DNA of 64,000 nucleotides, from the NCBI RefSeq assembly GCF_003265705.1, contig NW_020312827.1, positions 17,633,407-17,697,406 of the forward strand. Reading direction: 5' to 3'. The position numbers were made by a program, and so were the translations under genes. Below, one piece after another: positions 1 to 12,662 of the stretch; the stretch's first letter is position 1, and the number at the start of each line of letters is the position of its first letter. This DNA is from Callorhinus ursinus. Its lineage: Eukaryota > Chordata > Mammalia > Carnivora > Otariidae. The notes beneath the pieces were generated by a model, which saw nothing but the letters and a program-made list of their open reading frames with translations, had not been told where the DNA came from and did not search any database.

Positions 1-478
1 CATTTGCCTTGACTCTGCTGTCTTTGTTATCCCCCGTGTTGTCCTGATCGGTCATTGCATAACTTGGCCCAGCACAATGCTTGAATGGATCAAGACATGT
101 CTTTTAAATCTAGCAAATTTCCCCCCCCCCCAGTCATTTCAGCTCTACCCATGACTTTGTAAGTACGGCAACAAAATAGTGGGATATTATCAGGAAGGAC
201 ACTGGAAACAGAGTGTTATCCTGCTGGCAAGGGATAGATTACACATACACACCTGTAATGGTGTGTACAGTTACAGTTTCTGCATTTGCAGAAGATAAAA
301 AAAAATGAAAAGACATGCAAAGCAGTAAGTAAGAAAAGAGCAATTATGCTCCACAATAAAATTATAAAGAATCTGTGGGGGTCACAGTTGAAAATATATC
401 ATAAATTATTGAGGTTTTAATGAAAAAATAATTATCATAATAATATTCATAGTTATTCTATGTGTACTTTTAAATAAG
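1..478. other. No recognised element; short poly-C run
   Basis: I see no gene or familiar repeat here. The only marked local feature is an uninterrupted run of C at about 121-132. The rest looks like ordinary AT-rich unique sequence. Confidence 0.5.
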
Positions 479-625
479 GCATTTACTTCTTCATTTACAT
501 CTCCCCATAAGCATGTAAGACAGAATATGATTATTTCTCTTCCTAGGCGAAGGAATTGAGCCTCAGAGTAATGACAAACCTGACCATAAATCAGGGCAAG
601 AGTACGTTCTTGAACCTTAGGTCCA
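479..625 (-). repeat. MIR-like tRNA-derived SINE fragment, antisense
   Basis: Read on the minus strand, this segment follows the MIR core order. The 'gaaggaattgagcctcagag' stretch at about 549-568 corresponds to the 'gaaactgaggc...cagag' part. It is followed by a degraded cargo ending near 'cttgaacc'. Divergence is high and the limits are approximate. Confidence 0.45.
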
Positions 626-1751
626 CCAAATTCACAGAGTTTTAAAAATCAAAATTTTTAGAAGGTTTTTATTTGAAATGGGAGTGTGTGGCTTTAAGAG
701 CAAATACTAGGAAATACTGTTCCCCAGGGTGAAGAATATACGCTTTTAAATTAAGAGGTAATGTGAATGGGTTTGAAAAGGATTTGAGAACTTTCCTCAA
801 TCTCCTAAATATAATTTGGTGCTGGCTTTATCTTTAAAGTTGAATGAGGAAGATGTCCTGTTTTTTCCTATGGAGTTCTCCCTGAGATCCTTTTGGGGAG
901 CATTGCAGTGCCAAAGCTTCTGGAACAACCTGCAAAACATTTGACTTTGAAAACTGAGAATTTTAAGCTGTAGTTGAAGTTCTGTTTGTGGTTAAGATTT
1001 ACCAAATGAGCCACTAAATATTGCCAGAAAGGGGGAAAACAAAACATGAGGCAAAGTGGTAGACGTATAATATATGTTAGAAAGTCCATTAGCTTCTGTA
1101 ACAATTTTTCTAGGAATAGAAGATAATAATCACAATGGAAGTATTCCTGAAGTACATCATATTCCAAATCAAACTGTTATGATGCTACATTTATTCAGAG
1201 ACAGAATGTCTGGCTTTATAGTACATGGGCAGAGTAGAATGAAAGACCTTGAATAATTTAAACAGATATCACAGGTTTTTATTACTATAATTTTTAAATT
1301 TTCTAATCTGTATTTCTCCATTACAGAAAATATTGCTGTGTAAATATGAATGATTTTCAATGTGCACAGCTATAGAGAATAATACATTGGGGAAGCTTAT
1401 ATTTATTTCTTTCTTTATTTTGGTCGGGCTTTGCTGGTTTGCGGTCTGTACTTGCTGAGAGTGATGAAGAATGAAAACACTGAGAAAACACATTATATGA
1501 CTATAATGTAGGCATTCACAAAGCTGTATTTGTGAAATTAGTAATAAGTCTAACAGGAAATGACATACTTAAAAATTATTTTAAATATTTAACAAAATGA
1601 TAGAGTCCATCGACATCCTTCAGTCTTCATGTGATCTCCAGGAGTTTACTCAAGCTTTTCAATGTCAGAGCAAATTGAGAGATGGAAGGTGACACATTTG
1701 GATGCATATTATGCCAAGGCACTCAGGTCAGACATTTCTGTAACAAGAATT
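626..1751. other. Unassigned AT-rich DNA
   Basis: No coding region or repeat family was recognised. Short open frames on both strands have no domain, signal or codon pattern that distinguishes them from chance. Confidence 0.5.
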
Positions 1752-1880
1752 ATAGCTTACATTTAATAAACACCTGCTATGTGAAGAACACTATGTTAAG
1801 TGCTTTATATGCAATGCATTATTCAGTTTTCATAATGATTCCATGAGGTGATACTCTCATTATTTCTGTTTTTAACAGAC
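1752..1880 (-). repeat. MIR fragment, antisense
   Basis: The plus strand shows the reverse-complement MIR order: 'atttaataaacacctgctat', then 'gtgctttatatgcaatgcat', then 'ccatgaggtgatactctcat', then an 'acagacaaggaattta' block. This order of blocks is typical of MIR. The copy is old but clear. Confidence 0.65.
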
Positions 1881-2943
1881 AAGGAATTTAGCTTATTATT
1901 AATTAGAAAATTAATAGTTAATATTAATTAACTAAGTAAAGCCAAATGGGGGTGCAAAGTTTTCAGTTGTCTGATTAGATCCATGGTCTGAAACACTAAA
2001 CTATAATACCGATATATCATAAATTAATTAAAAGAAGAAATATGGTTTCTGGACTAAACATAATCTAAATCATAATCAGTCTGCAAACCAACCAAATAAA
2101 TATATGTATATGATGGGGCAGGCAACAATGAGAAGGTTTGGTCATTCATATACAGTAAGGTATTTTACTTTATGTAAGCAGGTGATTATTTTTTTATGAA
2201 AGGTAGTGGAAAGTTTCTACCATATAAACAGGTTGGAAAAGCTTTTTAAAGCTTCAAGTACAAAGATAAACTCTTAATGGATACAGAGAAACTTACGGTT
2301 GAAGAATAAATATTTCCAGATGATCCCATATAACTGGTGTTCTAGTGGAAGAGGAATAATTGGTGTTAGAGAGCAATTTGCATCATTTCAGGAAGACAAA
2401 AAAAAAAAAAAGAATAAAATTTCCGTAGAAAAAGACTAGCTAGTAAAAATGAGTCTTTGCTTTGTATTTGTGGGGATAATAATGAAATTTATAGCTTGGT
2501 GTTGAAAATATCTATAGCATATATACATATGTGTGTATATATTATATATTATATATAAAACAGTCATGTATTTGGAGATATTTTTCAAGTGATATAAATA
2601 AAAATTAGTATATAGTAAAGTCAATTAGAACTTGAGCCAATTCATGTAACACAGAGTAGCTCTATAGTGATGCTAAAACCACTTTGAAATACAATGATCT
2701 GATATGCCCAGAGAAGATTTATTAGAAACAGAAGATATGTTATTGTAACCACTGGTACTTTGGTAGCTAGTAATATGGTATAGATAGAAAGAATAGAATT
2801 AATTCAGAAACTGTGGCTTTTCTTGGGTATCAGGTGCAGCTGACTGCGCAGGTGCTAAATGCTCCACATCTGTTTCTCTAGCAGTTTTTTTAAGCCAGCA
2901 TACGTGTGGCTGGACCTGGGCACAGGCAACCATTAATTCAAGT
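1881..2943. other. Unassigned AT-rich DNA
   Basis: No gene or family was recognised. There is an A-run at about 2399-2411 and a short TA/TG-rich tract at about 2517-2558. Confidence 0.5.
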
Positions 2944-2960
2944 GATCCAGATCTTTTCTC

Positions 2961-3160
2961 TCTTTTTTTTTTAAGATTTTATTTATTTATTTGAGAGAGA
3001 GAGAGCACATGAGAGAGGGGAGGGTCAGAGGGAGAAGCAGACTCCCCGCTGAGCAGGGAGCCCGATGCGGGACTCGATCCAGGGACTCCATCCAGGGACT
3101 CCAGGATCATGACCTGAGCCGAAGGCAGTCGCTTAACCAACTGAGCTACCCAGGCACCCA
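2961..3160 (-). mobile_element. CAN SINE (SINEC), antisense, with target duplication
   Basis: The plus strand reads T-run, 'aagattttatttatttattt', a GA-rich tract, then the reverse complement of the tRNA-like head ending 'ctgagctacccaggcaccc'. The perfect 13-bp duplication gatccagatcttt lies at 2944-2956 and 3161-3173. The reverse complement of the head contains the pol III B-box-like 'gatcgagtccc' equivalent. An odd feature is a 13-bp internal tandem duplication of 'atccagggactcc' near 3080-3105. The intact duplication suggests a fairly recent insertion. Confidence 0.95.
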
Positions 3161-3173
3161 GATCCAGATCTTT

Positions 3174-3639
3174 GCTAAACTAGTGTTGTTCAGACTGCTG
3201 ATCACCATCTAGGAGAGGGTTATGCAATCAATTTAGGAGGTCTTATGCATATTTTCTGTGACATAGAAATGAAAGAACTGGCAATGTCCAAATGGCTTTT
3301 ATGGTCTAAGGATGGCAGTTTTATGAAATATTTTGTTTGAAACTTAGATGTGTGTGGAGGAGGTGGAGGTTGAGCAATGGAGCATTAAAGAGACTTAATG
3401 TATGGTTGATAAAGTAAAATGTGTTTTTGACTGTGAATGGAGACTAAAAAAAAAAAATTAACATTTCTCTGGGACATCATCATGGAAAAATTGATAAAAA
3501 CTCCCAGTGTGGACACCCAGTAATGTTGGGGTCTCCCTAGTCCAACTTTTGGGACTTTTATTTAGGAACATGATTTGTTTCACTTTCTGTGCCTGTGGAG
3601 TCTGTCCTATCTGCCTACGATGTAAACTGTATTTGGTGC
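3174..3639. other. Unassigned DNA
   Basis: I see no recognised gene or repeat apart from a short A-run near 3447-3458. Confidence 0.45.
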
Positions 3640-4200
3640 TCAGGCAGGGGAGCTTTCTAAATTATTTCTTTGTTGATCAATTCATCTTCTCTGCTTTTCC
3701 AAATGAATTTTTCCTAACCACACCCCTGCCTAGAACTGTTTAATTGTTCTCCATGTGGCCAGGGTTAATTTTAAACTCTTTAATCTGGCATAAAAAAAAT
3801 TATTTAGCCATTAGCCCTTGCCAGTGTGTTGAGCCTTATTTCCTATCATTACTGTACAAAGACCCAGGATTCAGTAAATTCAAACACTTGATGGACCAGG
3901 TTAATGAGGGCATTTCAGATGTTTATGTTTAGGCTCAGTTCTGTCCTTGTTTATTGTTTATTTCTCTCTTTGTAAACCAGAGAGATTTGTTCTTTAAGTC
4001 TCTACGGTCTTTATGTTTCACCTCTTAAGTGAAACCTTCACTGACACTCCCCATCCGAGCAACAGTAAGATGTTTCATCTTTTCTGCCCTCTGTTCTTTT
4101 TCCTATTATGTCTTGTATAGCTTCTTATTCCAAGTGTATAATATAGCACTTAGAAAATAGTAAGAGATTATTAATATATATTTGTCGAATGAATAAATGT
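3640..4200 (+). repeat. L2 LINE 3' fragment
   Basis: The sequence follows the 3' end of L2. There is a decayed coding-like part ('ctctttaatctggcat...ttagcccttgccagtgt'), then 'gtgaaaccttcactgacact', then an 'atatagcacttagaaaatag' segment and a terminal 'gaatgaataaatg'. It is an inactive ancient fragment with approximate limits. Confidence 0.6.
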
Positions 4201-5699
4201 CAGTAATCATGGAGATATTACATAAAGGTGTTAATATTTGCTGGACACATTTATTTAATTGTTGTGCTCCTTTTTCCCAAAACTAAATAAATATTAATTA
4301 ATATGCCAACACTGCAAAATTGAAAATGAATTTCTACATGATATAATGAAATCATCATCATTTAGTAGACATGATGCTTTGAGCCCTGCAAATAACTGCT
4401 TGTCTAAGCTGTTCTTGATGAGTTATTATTTTAGTCTGCAGAACAGTGAAGGGAAATGATTTGTTTGTGTATATATATAACTAGTTTCTGTGTCATGTGT
4501 GTTTGTGGGTTTTTGTGGGGAGGAGAGTGAGAAGCATTGCTATAGGAAATATAATAGAGAGAATGGGAGAGAAAGACTCTATGAAAAGAAAACAAGTGTT
4601 CATGTTTTTCACCAGTGATTTTGGTTCAGAGAGCATTTGATGTCTACCAAGAAGTGTAAAACAGGACTTAAGGTACAAAAATGTATTGAATCAGTCATTC
4701 ATCTTAAAGTAATAGGGATGTAGATACAAACTCAAATTGTTGTTTTTAATTTTTAAAAACAAGCAAAACTTAATTAAAACGATAATATGCTTGCATTTTT
4801 AAATATAAAAAGAATGATTACCTAAGATAAATTAAAAGTTTGACCTTTATCATTTTGTAAAATTGTACTCATCTTCCTATGAAGAATTTTCCTTTAGCCT
4901 TTGAGCACCCCATAAATTAGATAATTTTTCTTTGCATGTAGTTTTTCAGTCACACTACTGCTGTAATAGATAATCAAAGGGAGATTGAATCCGTATCTTA
5001 CAAATGTAATCATAAATAGATATTTCACACTAATGTTGGCAAGTGTGATCTGAAATATTGGACAGATGTGTAATATAAGGAGGTTAAGCTGACATCTATG
5101 TTTCTGATAGTGAGGTGTGGATTCCAGAGACACAGAGAGTTAGGGAATGATAGAGCTAGACATCCGAGTGTAGTGTTAAAGAACAGGTTTGGGGAGTGAA
5201 TGCAATGACTCAATTTTGTAAAATCTTCTTTTGTGATTCCTATTCGGCTTGACACTGTATAAAGTATGTATTATATTTAAAGGGAGGAATGTAGTATGTA
5301 TTAGGTCTTGCTATGGATCTTTTTTAGAATAACCTGTGAAGTAAATACTTTTATTTATAACCTTTTTATATCCCATGTAATATCTTTTTATGGGTCAAGA
5401 AATATGTGCATATTCCTGAACAAGCATTTTCTATCATGTATTTAAAATACTGTTCCCTCAGCCAGACTTGAGGGAAATACTTGTAGGCAGGGACTGCACC
5501 CTTAGACTAGTAATAAGGTTCACTTTCTTAGACTTTGTGCTATAGAGGACCCTACTCTAGTCCTGTTCTAGCTCTGCCTGTTCCCATGGGGCATAAAATC
5601 CATAGGTCCAGTTGGATGCACTCACCTATGGCCCATATCCTACCCTCCTGACTATGCCTCTAGTAACTGAAAATGAGCATAAACTCCTAAATCCAGGAT
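4201..5699. other. Unassigned DNA
   Basis: No repeat family or gene was recognised. The small open frames here lack supporting features. Confidence 0.5.
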
Positions 5700-6175
5700 T
5701 CAAGGCCTGGGCATGATCAAGCAACCTATCTCATTCCTGGTACCCTTTACCTTGCTCATACAGTACTGGCCAAACACTTGTCTCATTTTATTCTTTGAAA
5801 AGTCAAGTTCATCCTTGCCTTAGGATCTTGATTGGATGTTTTCTCTACTTCCTAACTAGGATCTCAATTTTGAAGGATAAATACTTTCCTGTGGTTAGCT
5901 TTCAGATTAAATGTCACCTCCTCAAAGAACTTTTCCACTGACCATCTATGTCAAATAAATTATTTTGTTTCTACTTCTTTTTAAAATATTTTCTAGTATA
6001 TGTATATATATGTGTGTGTTGGTCTATTTGGAATACAAATTATATGAGAGCAGAACTTTGTCTTCTCTATCATTGTCTTGGCTTCTGTCAAATCTCTAGT
6101 GCCCAGGCAGCCCTAGAACATAAGAAACACTTAATAAACATTTGATGAATCAATGATTATTGAATGAATTGTCTG
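5700..6175 (+). repeat. L2 LINE 3' end
   Basis: The segment contains 'attaaatgtcacctcctcaa' and 'cttttccactgaccatctat', followed by 'gagagcagaactttgtcttc' and 'cttaataaacatttgatgaa'. That is the expected order of the L2 3' region through its terminus. It is well preserved for an L2. Confidence 0.75.
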
Positions 6176-6209
6176 GGATAATCTGCATATTCAATAAATG
6201 TATAATGTT

Positions 6210-6262
6210 TCAATAAATGAATGAATGAATGAATGAATGAATGAATACATGAATACATGAAA
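6210..6262. repeat. (AATG)n microsatellite
   Basis: Tandem aatg units run from about 6213 and then degrade into 'aatacatg' units. The tract lies directly after the L2 terminus, whose own end is gaatga-like, so it probably expanded from the L2 tail. Confidence 0.9.
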
Positions 6263-6429
6263 GGTTATATCATTTTTCTGACTCCAAAGCTTGTAGTCAT
6301 TCATTATTACACAATGCTTATACCTATTCTGTGAACCCAACTGAACCCCTATACTCTCACAAAGTTTGAGACAACAGGATGATTATACACTGTAAAAATT
6401 GTTGCAGATTCATTTTTTTCATACCCTTG

Positions 6430-6893
6430 CATTTCACATGACAGATCCTCCCATCAATAAGTGGAGCCTGTCTCTCCTCCTTGCATATGGGTCAGCCATG
6501 TCAGACACTTTGAATGATGAGTCATTCTAAACATGATGGCAAGCAGAGTAACTTTCCTTCTCTTACTGCTGTGGAAAACCCTAGGGCAGCCATTTGAAAA
6601 AGCTCATGCTATTTTACTAGATGATGAGAAACATGTGGCACAGTCCCCTCAGTTGCCCCAAGAGACCAGCTGTCAACTGCCAAATGTGTATGGGTGATAT
6701 CATCCTGGATCACCCATCCTTCAGCTGACCTTTCAAATAACCGCAGCCACATGACTGAGTTCAGCAGATATCGACTGAGCTGGTTCAGTCCAGAAGAATT
6801 ACCCAGCTAACCCAAGGAATTTTGAGTGGTCATTGTTTTTACCACTAAGTTTGAGTGCAATTTGTTACACAGCAAAGGCTAACTGATACTGAG
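6430..6893 (+). mobile_element. MLT1 LTR (ERVL-MaLR), sense
   Basis: Landmarks in order are 'cctcccatcaataagtggag', a 'cattctaaacatgatggca' region, and the 3' signature 'accactaagtttgagtgcaa' followed by 'ttgttacacagcaaaggcta' and 'actgata'. This is the typical 3' end of MLT1-class LTRs, which are ancient non-autonomous retroviral-like elements. The 5' limit is uncertain. Confidence 0.75.
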
Positions 6894-8137
6894 GCTATAT
6901 GGAAAAAATAAAAATAGGTCCTGCTACAACTATGTTCTTGTAAGTTCAGGTAGCTTCTTAAAATGTAAATATTAAACTGAGATACAGAATAATCATTTTG
7001 TAGTGGCCACTCCTAAAGACTCTGTCAGTGAAATGCTTCATTCATTTGACAGAAGAAGAAAGATTAGGATTTGCCTTGATATAATTGAATTTGATATGAG
7101 TCATTTTTTATGTATATCATAGGTGATATTTAAGTGACACAATTTAAATATTACAGAGGTACAATTAGAATAGATAAAAGCCAGGGTTTCTCCTAGATGC
7201 TGACATCACAGGATTGCTGTGAGTGTGTTAAAGTTGGAATAATAATAGTGGGACCACAATTTTAGAACACCCTATTTGATCCACAGCTTAAATAAATTTT
7301 GATATTATAAATGATAGTGAAGTTATAGTTGAACATCAAGTCAATTTAATATCACCAAATGGCATATTTTGATACACACACTGAGAAACACCATATTATT
7401 TTGCTTAAAAAAGGAAGTTTTGCTGAGAAAAGTTGTGGCCTCCAAACATATTCCAATGAATGATTACAATACCACACTAATCTGATACTTGAATTTGAAT
7501 TGCTAATATTATAAAAATTTTCTGCTTATGTTGCCACAGTTTATACTTACTTTTGCTAAACCAGATGTCTAATATCCATCCTGCACCTACACATTAAACT
7601 GCTCATCTTGGGAAAGAAAAAAATGAAATAGCTTATTTTTGTTTTTATAGCTGTTACAGTTCATCTTTAAGATGTAAGTGTAAGATGGATTTTTATCATA
7701 ATATAATTTATTATATTGGTATATGTTCCCTTTTCTTCTAATGTTTTTGCAGACCATTTGGTACTTCATACTGTCCTGCCAAATGGCAATATGGTTCAAT
7801 CTGTAGCATTATGGCTTCCTGGTCAGAAAATCATGTATGTAATTTCTATGTCTTGTATAAGTGGTCTGTCCAGGCCACTCCAAAGTTCCATCTGCCAGTA
7901 TAGACACTATATTGTAATGAAAGAATGAAATGAAGTTTCTCATCATTTACTAGAAAATAAATTCTGGACATACTAACAATCAAAAGGAACAAGGGAATGA
8001 GAATGGAGTCTGTCTCTATTTCAGTCAAGTAAAGACCTTGAAATAGACTAAAGCCTTGTATACACTTCCAAATACATCCAGTATCTATTTTGGGTTAAAA
8101 TATTTTCCTCTTTCTCTCTACGTACAGTATCTTAGGG
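6894..8137. other. Unassigned AT-rich DNA
   Basis: I recognise no gene or repeat in this stretch. Short open frames near 7.6-8.0 kb overlap on opposite strands and look like chance. Confidence 0.5.
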
Positions 8138-8151
8138 AGAATCTCCAATGA

Positions 8152-8274
8152 CTGGGGTGCCTGGGTGGCTCAGATGGTTAAGCGTTTGCTTTCGGCTCAG
8201 GTCATGATCCCAGGGTCCTGGGATCGAGTCCCGCATCGGGCTCCCTGCTCCTTGGGAGCCTGCTTCTCCCTCTG

Positions 8275-8314
<40 letters not shown>

Positions 8315-8363
8315 GAATAAATAAATAAAATCTTAAAAAAAAAAGAAATTTCATTAAAAAAAA
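8152..8363 (+). mobile_element. CAN SINE, sense, with target duplication
   Basis: The head 'ggggtgcctgggtggctcag' leads into a tRNA-like body with 'gggatcgagtcccgcatcgg'. A long CT tract and 'ctcatgaataaataaataaa' then end in an A-rich tail. The perfect 14-bp duplication agaatctccaatga is at 8138-8151 and 8364-8377. The short 'ctcatgaataaa' tail type differs from most other SINE copies in this window. Confidence 0.95.
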
Positions 8364-8479
8364 AGAATCTCCAATGATGGAAGCCTGGATTTATCCAATC
8401 TTGGCCATATTTTTTTTTTTTTTCTGAGTGAGCCCTTGTCAAATACATATTCCTCCTGTAGTGTTGTAATATATCCAAT

Positions 8480-9178
8480 GGTCTTTGATAATCCTCTTCT
8501 CAAAAGGCACAGGCTTAAATCTTACCCTCTAACCACATGTGAGCTAGACTTAGAAACTATCTTCTAATTAAAGAGAATGTGGCAGAAGTGATAGCATATG
8601 ACTTTTGAGACAAGGTCCTAAAATGCATTGTGATTTCTTTCTTGCTATCTCCCGGAGAAGCCAGCTGCCATGTTGTGAGGATGCTGGGGCAGTCCTTTAA
8701 AGAGTTCCATGTAGCAAAAACGGGAGACCTCCTTTCAACAACCATTTTGGAGGCATCTGGACCATCTTAGAAACATATCTTCCAGCCCCAATCATGTCTT
8801 TAGATCTCTACCAAAATCTTGACTATGATTTCATGAAAGAACCAAAGCCACAACCACTCAGCTAAACTGAATTTCTGACCCACAGAAATAGCCCAATAAT
8901 AAATATTTATTGTTGTATTTTATTTTTTAAGTTTTTATTTAAATTCCAATTAGTTAACTTACAGTGTAATATTAGAGGTATAAAATATAGTGATTCAATA
9001 CTTCCATATAAGTGCTCATCATAAGTTCATCCCTTAATCCCCATTGCCTATTTAACCTATCCCCCCACCCGCCTCCCCTCTGGTAACCCATCAGTTTTTT
9101 CTCTATAGTTACTATTTATTGTTTTAAATAATTATGTGTTGAGGTTATTTGTTACACAGCAATAGCTAACTAATACAT
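8480..9178 (+). mobile_element. MLT1 LTR, sense, interrupted by an L1 fragment
   Basis: Landmarks are 'cttctaattaaagagaatgt' with 'ggcagaagtgatagcatatg', then 'ctgccatgttgtgaggatgc', 'ctgaatttctgacccacaga' and 'aataataaatatttattg'. After the L1 insertion the signature 'tatttgttacacagcaatag' and 'ctaactaata' completes the 3' end. The order and spacing fit an MLT1 LTR. Its 5' limit is unclear. Confidence 0.8.
8915..9112 (-). mobile_element. Antisense L1 3'-end fragment nested in MLT1
   Basis: The plus strand reads 'ttattttttaagtttttatt', 'gttaacttacagtgtaatat', 'gctcatcataagttcatccc' and 'ctccccattgcctatttaac'-like text, the reverse complement of a carnivoran L1 3'UTR. The duplication tatttattgtt occurs at 8904-8914 and 9113-9123. 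It is 5'-truncated and non-coding. Confidence 0.8.
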
Positions 9179-10217
9179 CCACTAAATCAATCAATGAATT
9201 CAATAAAGCTGTCAAATAAACATGTTTCTCAAATGTTGATTGTCAATACCTTTCCTCTCTTGAAAATGAGTAGTTTGTCTGAAATGCCTTCTTCTTCCTT
9301 CCATGATATTCTGTGAGTGTATTTTCAGGAAATTGTAAGTTTTTTGATATGGACAATTAGGAGAAGGGCTTCATGTATAATTATAAAAAGTATAGAGTTG
9401 TAAAACTATAAATACATGTAAAATTACATATAAGTATTCATGTATGGAGTTACCTGATCCATTAATGCAAACTTGCTGGCACATGAGCATCTTTTCCCCT
9501 GTGTCTCTATACATCAACTGGCATGTGAGGACATTTTTTCTTTGAAAACTTGGAAGAGGAAAGAGTATGGGATCGGGGAATGATGCTAATAGTGGGAGAT
9601 TGAGTAAGATGTAAGAAAGTGTGTGTTTCATGGCCAGCTCCTCGGGTTAGGTTTGATTTCCTATAGTAGAGAGGGAAGGGCCATCAGCTGGCTTAACCAT
9701 TCAAGAAAGAGTATGTCACCTAGGCTGACAATCATCTATGCTTGTGCATAGAGTCATAAAATATGAAACTTAATTATGAAAGAGATCATTTTCCTGTTCT
9801 TTCAAACAAACCATCAATATCGTATGTTTCAACATATCTTGGAATACCTTGAGATGCATGGAAGATGCCTTGTACAAGACGATTTAACATCCTTAGGAAA
9901 GAAAATTGGAAGTAACATAATGGGCAGTGGCAGGAAGGATTCAGCATTTGGCTTGACAGGCATTGCAGCGGCAAGTACATATAAAAGCAGGAGGGGAGGA
10001 ATGGGGCAGATTCTGTGTCATGATTTGGAGTGGACAAGTTGTTTGCTTACATGAGACACTCCTTTGAGGATGCCCAGAAAAACTGGGATATTCTAAAGGG
10101 GACATATCTCTTGGTAGTTAGAAATCTTATGGGCCAGGAAAGTGCAATTACTTAGAGCCACAATCTGGGAGGTCTTAGACATACATTCGAGTTGATAAAT
10201 ATGCTTCAAACTTCTAA
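9179..10217. other. Unassigned DNA
   Basis: No element was recognised. Two overlapping open frames of 83-92 codons on opposite strands at 9776-10054 carry no recognisable motif. Confidence 0.45.
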
Positions 10218-10402
10218 ATGGTTCTTTCCTTTCTTTCTCCTTCCCTCTTTCCTCTCAATTCTTCCTCCTTTCTTTTCTCCCTCTCTTCATGCTTCCTTCC
10301 TTCCCTCCCACCATCCCTCTTTTCATTTTTGTTTGTTTCCCTCCATTCTTCCTTCTGTTTAACTTCCCTCCTTTCTTTCTCTCTGTCTTTCCTTTTTCTG
10401 TT
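10218..10402. repeat. Pyrimidine-rich low-complexity tract
   Basis: About 180 bases are almost entirely C and T on the plus strand, built from cttt, cttcc and ccct units without a fixed period. It is a simple-sequence tract, not a coding region, despite an open frame across it. Confidence 0.85.
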
Positions 10403-10492
10403 ACATACTTTGATTAGTTATCCCCTAGAATCTGGATGCACTGGCTGAGTTAGATCTCTGATTCTAATTGGCTTTATTAATATGGGCTTTTT

Positions 10493-10493
<1 letters not shown>

Positions 10494-10525
<32 letters not shown>
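10494..10525. repeat. (CA)n microsatellite
   Basis: About sixteen uninterrupted CA units lie here. A perfect tract of this length is usually length-polymorphic. Confidence 0.95.
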
Positions 10526-10528
<3 letters not shown>

Positions 10529-12662
10529 GCTTCATTTTAGACAATGCATTCTATATTCTAACTGTACTAAGAGTGTTTTTGACCTTACTCTATGGCCTGT
10601 CACACATCTTTGGAATTTAGAAAATCATCTTATGTCATTTCAGATTTCTATTAGTGGGGACTGAGTATTACCTCAAAGACTTTCTATTATAGCAGGTTGA
10701 AACTTGGCATAAATGTTGACACCCAGATGCAATATTTCTTCCTGATTGTATGGCTCATAGTCACTTAATAATGCATTGTTTTCCCAAATAAAACTCAGTG
10801 GAGGTACAACATCTGGTTTCTAGTGAAAAAACTAACTTAAATTTACTCAAATCCCTGGTGTGATTTACAAAGCACCAGAGAAGGTGGAACACTTTGACAC
10901 ATTGTAGAATACTAACTGTGTCTACATTGGCAAGGGTTTTCTAAATGGTTCATTTAAAGCAATCAAGGAATCTTTTATTTGGTACCTCCCTGACAGCCAA
11001 AATGTTTACATTTCTAAATGAAAACCTTTTTCTTTGGGTGAAAACATTTCCAAAAAAAGTAAGTGCTTTGGTCATTACAGGCAAAGACAATGTTTTCCTT
11101 TGAACAGTGGTGATTGTAAAATGTTTTCCAAATATCCCCAAACATTATGAGGCAAATGTAAGTATTTGATAAATTCTTGGCTCTGAGTACCATTATTAGT
11201 AAAATTTCAAGCAATTTCAGATTTTTAAATAGGCTATCAATTCTTGCAGTAGAATAGTTGGGTATTTGAAAATGCATCCAAACTATAACAATGGCAAATT
11301 GAATGCTGATGTGAAGAAAATCATCAGAGTAATTGAGATCAGCCCTCACATATATGTATGATTTTTATAAATCACTAACAAAACTGGTTTCATGCTCTTT
11401 TTTTTTTTTATTTGCTTCTTTGAGATGGTGAACTCATGGTAGGTAATTCATGAGTGAATTCACATTTATTTAGCACCCTTTGCATAATGTGGCAGGTACT
11501 ATCAAAGAGAAAGTCAAAATTTGGCATTGGGTGAAAAAAATGTCTTTGCCATAGTCAGTTTTTTAAACTTATGTGATAATTGTTACATGGAGGGAAACAG
11601 GTGGTAAATCACTAGGTTTTATGCTTGTTGAGTTCATCATAACACAATCAGCAAAGTCATAGTGAGTTAAATAAATAAAACTAAATTTTCTACAACAAAT
11701 ATAGATGAATAAATATAATTTCCTACAAAAATAAACAGGAACTATTGGTTTTGGGCTCAAATGATTGATGTATAACGGTAAGTCATTGTAGTAAAGGCGG
11801 AAGGTCACATGAGAATTTCTTATAAAATTTATAATTTTAGGGTAGACTAAGAATAAAATTCATTTGAAGTAACACTATTGTGGCTAATTATATTCTTAGA
11901 GACATCAAGGTACCTACTAGTTAATATTTTTCACATTTTGCCCCTATTTATATATCAGTTCACAAGGTCAGTGTATGTTTCATTCCACATAGTCTTGTGT
12001 CAACAAGTATATTTAATATTGGCATCTTTGGTTGGCTTTTAAAGTCAACAATGAATTTGAAGAATTCAAACTTTATAACTTTCAAATTCCACATCTGTTA
12101 ATAAATTATGATAGGATCTCTCATATAAATTATCTCATGTAACTCTTTACAACCTCCTCCTCCCATAATATTATTGTTCCTTTGTAGCAAGATGAAGCAA
12201 GGCAGAATACACTCAACTGCATTGGAAATTTAATAAAAAGTGAGAATATCTGTTCCTTCTGATTATTTACAATTACTCTATTAATAAAGTTTATGTTTTA
12301 ACCTGATTCTCTTATTAAATGTAATATTCCACTCAGCCCTATGACAAAATAATGTTTTATGCTGATTACCTAATTGAACCTTAGTTTTCTTTTTTGTCTT
12401 TTAAATACAATTACCTTTTAAGATGTTTTATGTGTATTAAGTATAATACATGTGAAAATTCCTGGCACTTATTAAATATATGGGGAAAGACTGTAGGGTT
12501 AAATAAGAAGTTACACAAGATGATATTGCTGATTAATTTTACACTTTGCATATGGACATCTACAGACCATTTTCTACAAATACTTGTGAAAATCACATAA
12601 CAGGTACAATGGTGACTTACGAAAGGAAATGCTATTTGTTTTTCTGTTTTGTTATTATTTTA
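10526..12662. other. Unassigned AT-rich DNA
   Basis: More than 2 kb without a gene or confident repeat. It includes a T-run near 11399-11410. A 111-codon minus-strand open frame at 11014-11349 has no recognisable domain and AT-rich composition like its surroundings. Confidence 0.5.

Noticed and set aside
10218..10448. Ser/Leu/Phe-rich ORF across the pyrimidine tract
   Set aside because: Low-complexity CT sequence has few stop codons, and there is no domain or splice support.
11014..11349. 111-codon minus-strand ORF
   Set aside because: No domain, no splice signals and no composition difference from its surroundings.
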